Shown here one piece after another: positions 39,414-50,879 of a DNA stretch of 64,000 nucleotides. Source of the DNA: Onchocerca lupi (Eukaryota; Nematoda; Chromadorea; Rhabditida; Onchocercidae); assembly GCA_028564675.1 (NCBI GenBank), contig JAOVVO010000219.1, positions 48,185 to 112,184 of the forward strand, read 5' to 3'. The notes under the pieces are model-generated. The model was given only the letters and a program-made list of their open reading frames with translations. It searched no databases and had not been told where the DNA came from. The position numbers and the translations under genes were made by a program. How positions within the stretch are numbered: the stretch's first letter is position 1; every line of letters begins with the position of its first letter.

Positions 39414-42400
39414 CTATGACTTTTTCCATAATGTGTTGAAAATGTGCTGGATGATTATTTTTACTATAATTTCTAAAAACTAAACGACAATTTTGTAAAA
39501 CAAAAATGCTACAAAATACATACAAAGTAATAGTTAGCTGCTTCAATTCCCTTTAATTCCATAGCTTTCTCGCGATTTTTTTGAGTAGTTTTCCTGACGT
39601 GTTTTTCGGTCCAGACTAAAGCAATTGGTAAGGTTAATGCATATATCGGAGTTTGTTGTACACCTGAATATGGTGAAAATTTTTGCAACTTTTACATGCA
39701 GATAAATGTATTTGAACATTTTTTAAACTCAGATTAACACCAATGATACTTTGATAGCATAATTTTTTGAGCAAATTGAATAATTTATAGGACAATGATA
39801 TAATTTTAAGAGAATGAAAAGTATTGAGAAATCAGCAATATTTGAAATTCACAATAAAAGAAGCTGCTTTCAGCATTCAACTTAAATATTCAGTGAATGC
39901 AAGAAAAATTCAAACCACTTCACAACTTTTCATTCCTAACATAATTTGCAAATAACTTCTCTGATGATTTTTGTTTCTATGTTGACTACATTTTATATAT
40001 TTAAAATGTTTATTTTCTACTGCTTCTGTATTGCTTACGATAAAATTGGTTAGAGTAAAGGAGATGAAGTTGGAAATGATAATTAGTTATACAGGAAATG
40101 TAATCGTTAATAAAAAAATAAAAAAAAAAAAAAAAAAAAAAAGAACAGAGTGATATAATGACAATAGAAGTAGCTAATACAAAAAGCAAAAATAACATGA
40201 AAGGAAGGTATAAATGTCGGAAAAACGGAATAATTTTTTTTTGGAAGAAATAATCAAAAATCTTTGCATCATAGAAATATCTCGATTTCACCTTTACGCT
40301 ATTGTGGATTGGATATGGAGTAAAGAAATCCCTTTACGCTATGTTAAAATATTGTATATTATGCTATAAATTGTAAATTAGTTAAAAACCTTTAACAAAT
40401 TTCTTTCACGACAAAAACAGTAAGTGAGATCTTTCCCTTTCTTTCCTAATTTAGTAGTACTTGAAATTATCAGCGAGATTATCAGCTTAGCGCATTATAT
40501 GTTTGTTAAAAAACTTTATGTATCAAAAAATTTAATTTTTCCCACATTTTCATGACTGCTTATTGAGTTTCGTATTAAGTTGTTTATAGCAAGATAGCTA
40601 ATTTACTTTGAATTCAGTCTTTGATATGCAAATTAGATAGAGTTAACTACTATCTCTGTTCATAAATTTATTAATTTAGTTACGGTTTGCAACACCAATT
40701 TTGTGTTTAATTTTAATATTATATTTACATTTTACATAACTCCTTAATTTTATTCAGAATATTAGCTTCGTTCTATTTTTATTGGCTGAACTTATTTAAA
40801 TTCTAACTTTATCTCATTTTGTACATTCGGATTTTATTTACCTATTATTATATGCATATTTTGCAAAAATTTGATAAATTCAAAATTATGATTAAAATTG
40901 TAAAAGAGAGAACGAACATTCTAGGTAGACAGCAAATTGCTTGTAGGAAAAGTTAAAGCCGACAGCAAAATGCAGAAATAGCGCTCCCATATAAAGCGCC
41001 ACAAGTACAGAATGAAATGCTATCATTGGTGATAGTATTTGAATGGAATTTATATTTTCAATAATTTGATAACGCTGTGATAAGTTGGCGTGAATTTTGT
41101 TACGGCGAAATCTCTAAAAAAGTGATTTGTCACATTATCAAAGGAAGATATATTGAAGAATGCTTATCTCATTACTAAAAATCTGGGCACTGCTAATTAG
41201 TATTGATAGCTTATCGAGGTTTTTTACATTCCTTTATTAAATTCAATTGTTTTTAATCCATTCATCGTTTCTCATAACTAGATTTGCACAATATCTATGC
41301 ATCATATTAATCAAATTACATGTAGCAGCTGTGGCTTAATTCAATTTCTAGAAGATTTGAACAGATGTAATTGTTACATCAGTCTGTCTGTTAATTAATC
41401 TGCTAATTAGTGATTTATAAATAGAAGGTTAAGAAATATAGTGAATTGCCTTGTTAATGAAAAATAAAACTGGAAATGTTAAAGCAGAGATGAAATCGAT
41501 GATCATGTAAAAGCCAAAAATCATAGCAGATTTTGAAGCGTTTTTTTGATTTGCTGTCGAACAATAAACCACTTTCTCCGAATCAAACAATTTAAAATCA
41601 CTGACAAGAAATGCGAAACTTCCGATACCAATAGTAGACTGAAGTTTTGTAATTATGAAATATTTTTCAAATATCATCGTGATATCATCATTTTTCCTGA
41701 TCACATGATGAAGTATTTCAAACTTATCATTTGGCCACGCTTAAAAAGTTACGCATTTCTCAGAATCAGTTGTCTAGCCAAGTTATTAAAAGGTTTTTTA
41801 CGTCGCATCAATATAAAGCAGAATCAAAATTCAGGTTGCGTAATATTTTCGAGTTATTAGTTATCCTTAAATATTGTGAAAATATTAAACTGAATTTATT
41901 TATTTGATTGATGACAAGTTTAACTTCTCCTTCATACCTGCGTTATGACTAGAATAACACCAATACTTTTGCTGAATTTTTCGTATCTCGATGAAAAGTA
42001 CGTAGCAATAGCTCGCTCGATGACTATCGTAGGAATCGAAGTTGCATTTAAAATCAATGTCAAAGTAATCGGTGTTCGCATCATGAAACATTCCCATGGA
42101 AGTGCCATATATCCACATTGATCAGCTTGAGTCTTCCAATATGCCACTAATACATACGTATGGGCAAATATTCTATAATAAACGAATAAATTCTTTGATC
42201 GATTTGGAAAAAAAGAAAACAAAAGAAAAACAAAAAAAAAGTATGTGCAGAAAAAAGATGACATAATTTTGGAACAATCTTATTTGCTATCTCTAATTTT
42301 ATCGTGTATTGGACTCATTTAAATTACTATATCTTCTATTCTACGATCTGATTTTTGAGAGATTCATCGTAAATGGAAATTAGTAGAAAATGCTGTTCGA

Positions 42401-43921
42401 AGGAGTGAATATGTGCTGGTTACTTAAATCATTTAAATTCCACAACATCCGCCACATCGTCACGCATTTGATCAATCAAGCTAGTCAATTTGTCCATTCA
42501 TTCTTCATTTCCATCGATTTTTATTTAACCATGATTTTTAGTTTGATTTATTATTCAGTTGATTATCTAATTCTGGCCAGACTTTTGTTATTGATTGGTT
42601 CATTACTTGTACTTGAATGATTTCTCTGCACTGAATCTGTATGAATGCTGAATATTTCGACTTCATGTATTTTATTGCAAGATATCTTGTAATAGGTCTT
42701 GTCAAATCGCGAAAATCTCCCTTTATTATCAAAGATGAACAAAGTTGATTTCGGCAATCAGATTAGTTTTACATGATTCTACATCAGTTTGTTTCAGTGT
42801 CATAAAGTACAATATCGTAATGAATGATAAAAATATTCAACGTTATCCTTTTTTTTACTGGAATTCGCCGTGTAAGTTATGCTCTTTCCATTTTACACTA
42901 GCTATAGGAGATTCCCTACAAGTTTCTCCATTTTTTGTTAATTAATTTTATATAACAGATTACCCATAAAGAATGAGAAGAAAATTATTTGCAACTATAT
43001 CATAAATTAAAATGAGAGGCATTTTCTGAAACTACAGCACCATTATTACAATGAATAACTGACAAGTTGAAGGTTTTGAAAGGATTCATAAATTCTATAT
43101 TTTTCCGAAAAATCCGAAAATTAATATAAACAAAGGGTGTTAAAGTTCAAGAAGCGCGTAATTTCAAATATACCAACACGTCTAATAACAGTAGGAAAAA
43201 CATGTTTGCCGCCAAACGCTTCAACTAACAGGTAAATAAAGCGAGATCATAAGGCGCCAAATTGGAGATCAGGGAAGGAGGCATTCCGAAAGTATGAGGA
43301 TTGGATTTGGAGCAGAAGCACATTCTTATTCCTCGATTGGCCAACGAGTGTCTGTGTTTCACTACAAGGGTTTCCTACCGACAGTATTGTACAACAACCA
43401 TAGCAATCGTTTGATTCGAATCTATAGGACAATTAACAATCATGGAGCAGTATCACTTCTACGAGCAATAAAAGGGAAAAAACTCAGTGATAAGTCATTT
43501 GGATATTTTCGAATTGTTGTTTGTTCGTAATTGTTGCCCTTTTCAATAAATACCTTTTTCTAACAGGAATTGTCGCATTCACAAAATTTATTTTCACGAC
43601 AATATTTAGGAGTTTGACATTCTTGTGTTATTGGATTATAGAAAAGCAAAACTTTTTCTCGATTATAATAAATAAAATTTTAGTACTTGAGTATTTGGAA
43701 AAAAGACAAAATAACCTTCCGATACAATGAATAATAAGCCATAGCTGATGTATGATAATTAAAATCCGTGTATTTTGATGTAATAAAATACGATTTGTTG
43801 TCTTAAAAATTATCCATATTTCAAGAAAAATTGCGACCGCTGATATGATAACTACAGCAATAAGAATGATGTTGAATATGAAGTTATGTGCCAATTCACT
43901 TGCTTCCTTACATAAATCCAT
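39414..43921 (-). CDS. Seven-pass chemosensory receptor, SRA/SRAB type (copy A)
   Basis: Exons (minus): 43921-43716, 42172-41938, 41638-41450, 41113-40918, 39663-39524, 39446-39414; 332 residues, the usual length for nematode SRA/SRAB receptors. Phases agree at every joint. Family marks: hydrophobic segment 1 at about 15-38; a Cys-rich loop with PWECFMMRTP near 94-103; NATSIPTIVIERAIATYF (about 111-128), where the ER pair after segment 3 is the G-protein-side signature; and LSQRYQIIENINS before segment 6. It ends HIFNTLWKKS. These receptors sit in sensory-cilium membranes and couple to G proteins; the ligand is unknown. Intron 3 starts with GC instead of GT (AACAAG|GCAATT). Intron 1 carries a GC-richer insert at 43.13-43.53 kb absent from copy B. 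A product of the local duplication with copies B and C. Confidence 0.9.
43130..43530. other. GC-richer insert inside intron 1 of chemoreceptor A
   Basis: About 400 bases with clearly more G/C than the surroundings and no counterpart in intron 1 of copy B. The frames are open for 60-78 codons on both strands but not recognisable. It contains AACATGTTTGCCGCCAAA near 43199, a motif that recurs three times at 54.6-54.7 kb. Probably a fragment of an unknown repeat or transposon. Confidence 0.5.
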
Positions 43922-45290
43922 GTTTATAATAAGCCTGAAAAATTTTTAGCCGATTGCTTCAGAAGTGTGAATAAAAAATATAGTGAGTAAAATTTGAAGA
44001 TTTTGTAATGTACTGTGTTAGAAACTTAAAATGAATAAAGTTAGAACAGTTTTTAAAGAAAAGCAAGAATTATAAAAAATATTTACAAATAAAAGAAGAT
44101 AAACAAGAATGCAATTTGTAAATGAGAGAAGAAAAAGAATTTGTAAGAATCATAATCAAGATAAATACAATTGCTAAAAGCTTAATTAGCAGCAGCTTCA
44201 AAAATTATTTTAACGTCCCACTAATTAGCCATTTATATTGACATAACATTTTTCCAAACAATTGTATGAGCATGATTAGAGATTGAGAATGCTGTATGAT
44301 AAAGCTTTTGAATTAATCACTAAATATGAATTAAATCACTAATAAAGTTGAAAATAAGATTGTATAGAGGTAAAAATGATTTTTATGAAAAAATTATAAA
44401 ATTATCGCCAACTTATTAATAACAGATATGAAAAATGATCTATTTTTCAAGATTATTACGATCATTTCTTCGTAGCATCGGAAAAAGTAAATAATTTTAT
44501 CGCCGAATGCATTTTTTTCTAGCAATGCAACATAGTAGCAGTCATAATTTTATTTTCCTTGATATGACTTACAAATTGGCTTAGAGGAAGATAAAAACAA
44601 ATAATTAAGTTGGACATTATTCGCTTCCCTTCTTTTTATATTTGTCTATTTTCTTGTTGAATTATTACGTTCATTTTAGACATTTTTTACGCATTGGATT
44701 TTTTGTTATATATGTCCAAGAATTTTTGAAAAAAAAAGAACTTTTTGAAAAAAGCATCTTCTAAAATTTTGTTCTTTTGTAGATCAATAACGGAAAACAG
44801 AAACTAAACAAATGCGGTGAAAAGTTGTTTGAAATTGAACTAAGAAAATGTAGTTACGTTATTACTATTTATATCAAAATAGCATTTATAATAGTAAACA
44901 ATTATAATCAATGTTAATAAATTAAATTACAAAGATTTTGCGATTTACTGACATTAATTCAATTTATCATCAAATATTCCTTTAAAGTGATTAGTTAAAA
45001 TTTGCTTATAAAATATTTTCAAAAATTGTGGAAAGAATATAAATAGCATTCCAAAAATGGAAATGATAAAAAGACCGAAAGTGAATATGAATTAGATATT
45101 TAATCAAAAAAACAATTAAAATTCGCAACTCTTTTTGAAAAACAGTGGATATTAAAGCTTATCAAAATTCATTTAGAATAATAAGCTTATTAAATATAAT
45201 GATATTAATAGCAATACTAATAAAATTCTGATTATAAATTCCTATATGTTGAAAACCAACTAACTTGTAACTTAATGATATTAAATCATT
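43922..45290. other. 5' flank of chemoreceptor A, homologous to that of copy B
   Basis: No gene. Blocks such as AATCATAATCAAGATAAATACAATTGC (near 44148) and GAACTAAGAAAATGTAGTTACGTTATTACTATTTAT (near 44837) match the region 61.4-62.1 kb upstream of copy B, with moderate divergence. The duplication therefore included at least 1 kb of upstream, presumably promoter, sequence. Confidence 0.6.
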
Positions 45291-45294
45291 ACAC

Positions 45295-46570
45295 CTTATA
45301 TATAAATAAAAATGGATATGCTACCTGTTACTTTTGAGGGATCTCCGGAAGTTCTTCACCGATTCTTTTCAAATTTTGACAAAATCTTGTATCCTAAAAG
45401 GCCATTATTTTTATATGGACGTACCTACTTTTTTTCACGTATCACGTCCATCAACTAAAAGTAAGTGAGGGGCGGAATTTATTAACTCCGTCTCCCTTTT
45501 TTTCTCTCACTCTTTCTCTATCTCCCAGCTCTCTCTTTTTCTTTTCCTGAATAATCTATCTGAATAAAAATGTAAATGCTACCTGTTACAAATGATATAG
45601 CTTCGGAAGTTCTCCACCGATTCTTTTCTAATTTTGACACAACCTTGTAACCCAATAGGCCATCAATTTCATAAAGACGTACTTACTTTTTTTCACATGT
45701 CACGTCCGTGACGACTAAAAGTAGGTGAGGGCGGAATTTATTGATTTCACCTTCCCTTCTTTCTCTCACTTTCCTTTTACTACCCATCTCACTGTCCTCT
45801 CTGTTTTCTTGAATAATAATGATTGATAATATTAAAAATAATAATAATAATAAATAATCTATATAAATAATAATGTACTTGCTCGCTGTTACCCGGATGG
45901 AACTTTACATTTTCTTCACCGATTCTTTCAAAATTTTGACACAACCTTGTATCCCAATAGGTCATTATTTTTATATAGACATGCTAATTTTTTTCACGTA
46001 TCACGTCCGTGATAGCTAAAAGTAAGCTAATTCTTTCACTCACTCTCCCTCTACCTCCCATCTTTCTCTCTCTTTCTTTTAGATAACAATAATAGTAATT
46101 AATAACAACAATACTAATAATAATAATAATAGTAATAAAAATAATAATAATAATAAATAATAGCAATTAATAATAACCAGGAATAATTAATAATAAATAA
46201 TAACGACTAATACTAATTAATAACTAGTGATAATTGATAATGATAAATAATAACAAGTAACAAATAATATGATAAAAATAATGATAGAAATTAATAATAA
46301 TGAATTAAGATTAATAACAATAAATGGTAACTAATAATAATAAATAATCCATATAAATAATAATGTAAGTGATCCCTGTTACCCCGAACGAAACTTTGCA
46401 AGTCCTCCACCGATTGTTGTCAAACTTTGATAAAAACTTTTATTCGAATAGTTCATCATTTTTATATGGACATGTTTACTTTTTTTCCCGTCTCACGTCC
46501 GTGACAACTAAAAACAAGTGAAGGGCTGAATTTTTTGATTCCGCCCCATACCGCGCTTTCATGAGCGGGC
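45295..46570 (+). repeat. Four direct copies of the Helitron terminal repeat, with TAA microsatellite
   Basis: Copies start near 45295, 45555, 45858 and 46348. Each has (T)CTATATAAATAA-like bases, then ATGTA, a CTGTTAC block, TTCTTCACCGATTCTTTTCA, AATTTTGACA, TTTTTATATGGAC, TCACGTCCGTGA, AACTAAAAGTAAGTGA and GGGCGGAATTT. They are separated by CT-rich stretches (TCTCTCTTTCT) and AAT/TAA microsatellites (45820-45860, 46080-46350). Three units are well preserved; the one at 45.9 kb lacks the GGGCGGAATTT end. Confidence 0.85.
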
Positions 46571-49560
46571 AGAATTTATTCAAATGCCTATTTTCTGCAC
46601 TAGCTGCAGCTAATTCCTCCAATGTTTCAAGTTCTTCATCGATTGATTTGGAATTTTTATATCGCTTGCATTCGAATAGGCACGTGTTTTTAAATAGATA
46701 AGGCAAGCAATTTAAGCTTTTTGAGATATGTAACTCGTTTATTTTTGGCATGTCGGAAATGTAGTTGCGTCGCACAAATGTCGAAGTCATGATACTGTAA
46801 TGAAATGTTTCGTTCAAACAATTTATTTCGCAGTATTTGTGGGATGCAGTATTTTTTTTATTCTCTGTAGATATAGAGATTGTCTGGTTTGCCGATTCTA
46901 GAGCACGCAACACAAAAATTGATCCTGTGAGAAGCAATCGGTCTCTATAAACCGCACGATTTCAAAGATTGACCCTGAGCTTTGTTGATGGTGAATGCAA
47001 GCGTCAAACGGGCGTATCCTTGAATTTATACGAATGCGAGGAACAAAGAAATCTTCACCTTTGAAAGGCCCTGTCAAGATTGTTGCTTCTGTGACATTGC
47101 TCATTAATTTTTTTACTGCAAGCCGCGTGCCATTGCAAAGTATCGGCTGGTTGATATTTCGCAACATGATAATTGGCATGCCGGTTTTCAATTGCAGTAA
47201 GTGCGGTGGCATCCCCGGCAGGTCGAGTGAATTCAAAAATTTTGTTGAATAATTAACCTCTTCATTTGCTTCCAGAATAGTATCGACAGACTTATATGTG
47301 ACTGCCTCGCTTTGAATTTTAGACTGAATAACACTGTTAAGTTCAACGACGTCTTTGTTATTGGCCACAGCTCATTCATTCAGCCATTTCTGATTCTTAC
47401 GATTGGTTTGAATATCGAAAAATACTTTTCAACCAGCTCGCCTTTTGACGTTACTAAATTGCAGAAGTTATGAAGAAATGAAATTCGTTCTGTGGCCTGA
47501 TCAACCGGTATCTTTACAGTGTGAGAATATTCCAGATGATCGAAAGTTTTGCAGCTGAACGAGCATAGTTAATTTTAAGGTCATGTCGCCACAAAGTGGA
47601 GTATTTCAGGCAAGCATTTATTTCGTTTGCTGGTGCCGACCGAGAAGTAATTGCTGCTTGAAATCTCCTGCAAGCAATATTAGTGCGCCCTTAAATGGTC
47701 TGATATTTCCTCGCAAATCTTGCAATGACCGATCAAGAGTCTCGACCGATTTTTTGTGAGCCACTGTACATTCATACCAAACAAAAAGTTTACATTTTTG
47801 AAATACTTTTTTCATGTCGGATGTTTTGGAAATGTTGCATGTGGGAGTTTCAATGAATTGCATGCTCAATGGTAATTTCAAATCGCAATGAGCAGTTCTT
47901 CCACCGGCAGCAATGTTGCAATTATCCTGACGATGCAATAGATAATTCCATGTTATTTTGAAATCGAATTGCTTCCAGAATAAATATAACTTCAAATTTT
48001 ATTTACCAGTTCAGTTCCTCAGTTCCTTCTGCCGCATCTAAAAAGAAGATTTTTCCAACTCCCTTATTGATAGTTTGCATAATTTGATCCTAAATGCCTT
48101 CTTGCTCAAACGATAGCTTAGGATTATTTGATTACACATATGACAAAAGATCAGCAGTGTTGTAATTTCGTTAGCGAGCAATTCTACATCGGACGAAAAG
48201 CAGCAGATTGATTCAGTGATGACATTCCCGATTGATATACGACTTTGTTCGCGATTTGTAAGCACAAATCTTCAATCATTATCAAAGCTTCGCTGTAGAT
48301 TTCTGCTGCGAAATCCGTGTTCATATTTGAATTTTCGCTGCGTATTCGAAGAATATCTTCAACCATATGCGATTTATACTTCTCCCATAACTCGTTGGAG
48401 ATGAAGGAGAACAAGCGGTAAGTATGATTGCAAACAATATATGAATTTGATTTGGATATGAGAGTTGCATGCGCCATTAATGCATACATCCCAGTATCGG
48501 TCATTCTCGAACTAATTGAAAGCTTGACATGCATTGCAAAAGTGTCATGTGTAAACCGCATTTCTATTACTTCTGTGTGGTTGCACGCCAAAAATGTCAC
48601 TTCGTTGCCTTTATTCACGTAGTCACAAATGTATTTGATCGATTTAACGGAGCACGTTTATATACTTTTGTATGTTTTTAATAGCAAAGGCGAACATGGA
48701 ACAACCCATATCGCACTTGTATGGTTGCTAATTTACCGCCATCTCCTGCTGATCTTCTATATAAAGAACATCCATCGTTTCCTGCAATTGTGTTGGATAC
48801 TAATGCTTGAGGATATCACTTCGAGCATTTTCCATCTACATATATATGTGAATTTGAATTCAGTGTACCGCAAGGTCCATTTATCATATTTTTCGTCACA
48901 ACTAGATACAAATCCTTATCGACATCAACAACGGTTATTTCAGTGCATATTAAATCGTCGATTTCGTTTGAAGTGATTTTGTAATAAAGCCAGATTTGTA
49001 TATTTGCATGTGGCATGCCTCTCCTTTGCCATTCTACTGAGTACATAAAACAGCGCACCGACTCAAATACTTCATGTTTTTACCATGAAATCCATCAGCG
49101 ATTTCAGCTCCTGCCTAAAGCACATGTTGTGATATCATGCCAATCCATCGGCGATTGCCTAGGAGGTAAGAGATTCTGTACATCATCCCAAGCTGGATTG
49201 CCTGTGGATGTAATCAATAGGTCTGAACGCCCGTATTGGTAACAATGCAATTGCACCTTGAGCGTATTCATGCAAATGAATGTCTCTGGCGGTTCTTCAA
49301 GTTGAAGTAGTTTAATTTTTCCGACAGTGCAACACACTCCTTTCGCTTCGCCTTTAAAATTCAAAGCCTTGCAGTAAGAACATACTTCATTCATAGTGCC
49401 AATGAGAACATGCAGACTCAAACTATAATCAGCCAGGATTGTATTGGAATGCAAGACGATTATAATCGCGTGATGGCTGCACCGAGTCATGTTCGACGCT
49501 GATCTCCTGTTTCTCGCTAACATCTTTCAATCATTCTCAGTCTGTCGTTAATTTTGCTCA
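46476..49560 (-). pseudogene. Helitron Rep/helicase pseudogene
   Basis: Broken minus-strand frames with the family's order. At 49.5-49.1 kb is a zinc-finger part (CSYCKALNFKGEAKGVCC), then a jump directly to QLHCYQYGRSDLL, showing a deletion of over 100 residues. Around 49.06-48.82 kb is the Rep part: RGMPHANIQIW, where the HUH motif normally reads PHAH, and GPCGTLN. Near 48.64 kb, KYICDYVNKG replaces the usual YxxKY tyrosine motif (Lys to Asp). At 48.6-48.2 kb comes EALIMIEDLCLQIANK. Near 48.05 kb, FFLDAAEGTEELNW has lost the Walker A GKT. Near 47.77 kb, FVWYEC has lost the Walker B Asp; AGDFKQ follows at about 47.65 kb. At 47.37-46.8 kb are the Pif1-like C-terminal motifs (LPGMPPHLLQLKTGMPIIML). 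Stops and frameshifts separate the pieces. No functional transposase. Confidence 0.92.
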
Positions 49561-50089
49561 AAACAAAACAGATCTAGAGCTGCAGAACACGATTGAAAAT
49601 GCTCGCTATCGTGTATACTTAAGTCCGGCTGCAAGTCGCTTTGCTCGAATTTGAGCCCTTTTTTATCTTGTTCGCTCGTTCGCTGATGCCCGTTCTTCCT
49701 CAATTTGATTTGCTATGACTCGTAGCCGTGCCGTTGTGGACGACCTAATTTCGGTCTTCTGCATGGCAATATTTGGATGAACTAAAGCAGAAAGATTGCA
49801 TCCGAATTGCTCTTGAAATTGACTTTTGATTAAACTTGTAATTGAATTCGAAACTGCTCAATTGAATTGTTAAACTGTTGCAACTGCAAAAAATTACATA
49901 TGATACTAAAAGATACTAAAAGTCGTAAATGCTCTTTTGCTCAAAATCTCTAGACTGCGAAAATTTTTTTCTATTGCTTTGAAATTTTGACAAAATGTTA
50001 CACTGGAATATGCGTATACTTTATCATGTCTATTGAGCGTTTCATGCTGAAGGCCACGTCCATTTTGTAGAAAGTAAGCGTGGTTAATA

Positions 50090-50816
50090 GATTCAGTCCG
50101 CTCGCCTACTTTTATTTGTCAAGTTGCGACAGGTAAAAAAAGAAGATGTATCTATACAGAAACAACGTGCCCATTCGAATGTTACGTTATGTCAAAATTT
50201 CAAATTAATGGATCAACACATGAAACTTTATGTCAAAAATGAATACTGGACACTAACGACAAAGAAGCAATCCAAGATACGATCTAATATTAAAAGAGAT
50301 AATTTGCAAATTGCCTGAAGAAAACATTTCGTTATACACTGTTATGATCTCGACATTTCTACGACACAACTATATTTCTCTCAAATCAAAAAAGTAAACA
50401 AATTACATCCGTAATAAAAAAAAAAAAAAAAACAAATGAAAAATTTAGATTACTCGCCTTATTTATTTAAAAACATGCGCCTATTCGAATACAACACGGT
50501 ATGAAACTTTCTCAACGATGCAGAACTAGGAGCGTTGCAGGCTAGAGTAAATTCAGTCCGTTCGTGAAGGCGCTGTGCGGGATGGGTCAAAAAATTCAGT
50601 CCGCTGATGAGGACGTGATGCAGGGCAGAGTCAAAAAATTCAGTCCCTTCACTTACTTCTGTTTGCTACGGATGTGACAGCGAGAAAAAGTATATTTATA
50701 TAAAAATTTGCGCCTATTCGATTTCAAAGTTTTGTCAAAATTTGAAAGCAATCGATGGAGAATTCCCGGCGATTTATCATTTGTCATAGCGGGCATTTAC
50801 ATTTTATTTATATAGA
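50090..50816 (-). repeat. Inverted copies of the Helitron terminal repeat, right side
   Basis: Read on the minus strand, 50816 to about 50640 gives TCTATATAAATAAAATGTAA, CCGCTATGAC, ATTGCTTTCAAATTTTGACA, TTTTTATATAAA, TCACATCCGTAG and AAGTAAGTGAAGGGACTGAA, matching the four left-side copies in opposite orientation. A second, more diverged copy spans about 50230-50090. Between them (50545-50645), a unit of about 43 bases containing TCAAAAAATTCAGTCCG is tandemly repeated two to three times. Confidence 0.8.
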
Positions 50817-50879
50817 CAGAATAGATTAATGAGGCAATTTTGACTCATTATATTTTTTATTTCTCCAGTAGTGATCATT

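Larger units (their letters stand above)
45295..50816 (-). mobile_element. Dead Helitron-type transposon with repeated termini
   Basis: A 5.5 kb region of higher GC. The minus strand carries remains of a Rep/helicase protein in the normal Helitron order: zinc-finger part near 49.5 kb, Rep part near 49.0 kb, helicase 48.6-46.8 kb. The right edge, read on the minus strand, begins TCTATATAAATAAAATG; Helitrons start with TC, and similar TCTATATA starts are known in animal Helitrons. The base before TC is G rather than the expected A. The left edge is a stack of four copies of the same terminal sequence in the opposite orientation, so no clear CTRR-type 3' end with hairpin could be assigned. The element separates chemoreceptor A from the truncated inverted copy C. 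It is not active. Confidence 0.8.

Noticed and set aside
41546..41860. Plus-strand 104-codon frame in the receptor A locus
   Set aside because: Antisense to exon 3 of the receptor and extends into intron 2; not conserved in copy B, where the frame is interrupted.
46995..47252. Plus-strand 85-codon frame within the Helitron
   Set aside because: It is the reverse-strand shadow of the helicase C-terminal part, which carries the recognisable motifs on the minus strand.
48629..48976. Plus-strand 115-codon frame within the Helitron
   Set aside because: Overlaps the Rep part read on the minus strand (KYICDYVNKG, GPCGTLN); no independent features.
50590..50620. Hammerhead ribozyme core (CTGATGAG) in the Helitron-associated repeat
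   Set aside because: Only the CTGATGA half matches. No GAAA partner follows at the right spacing and the stems I and III are not apparent, so a ribozyme is not supported.
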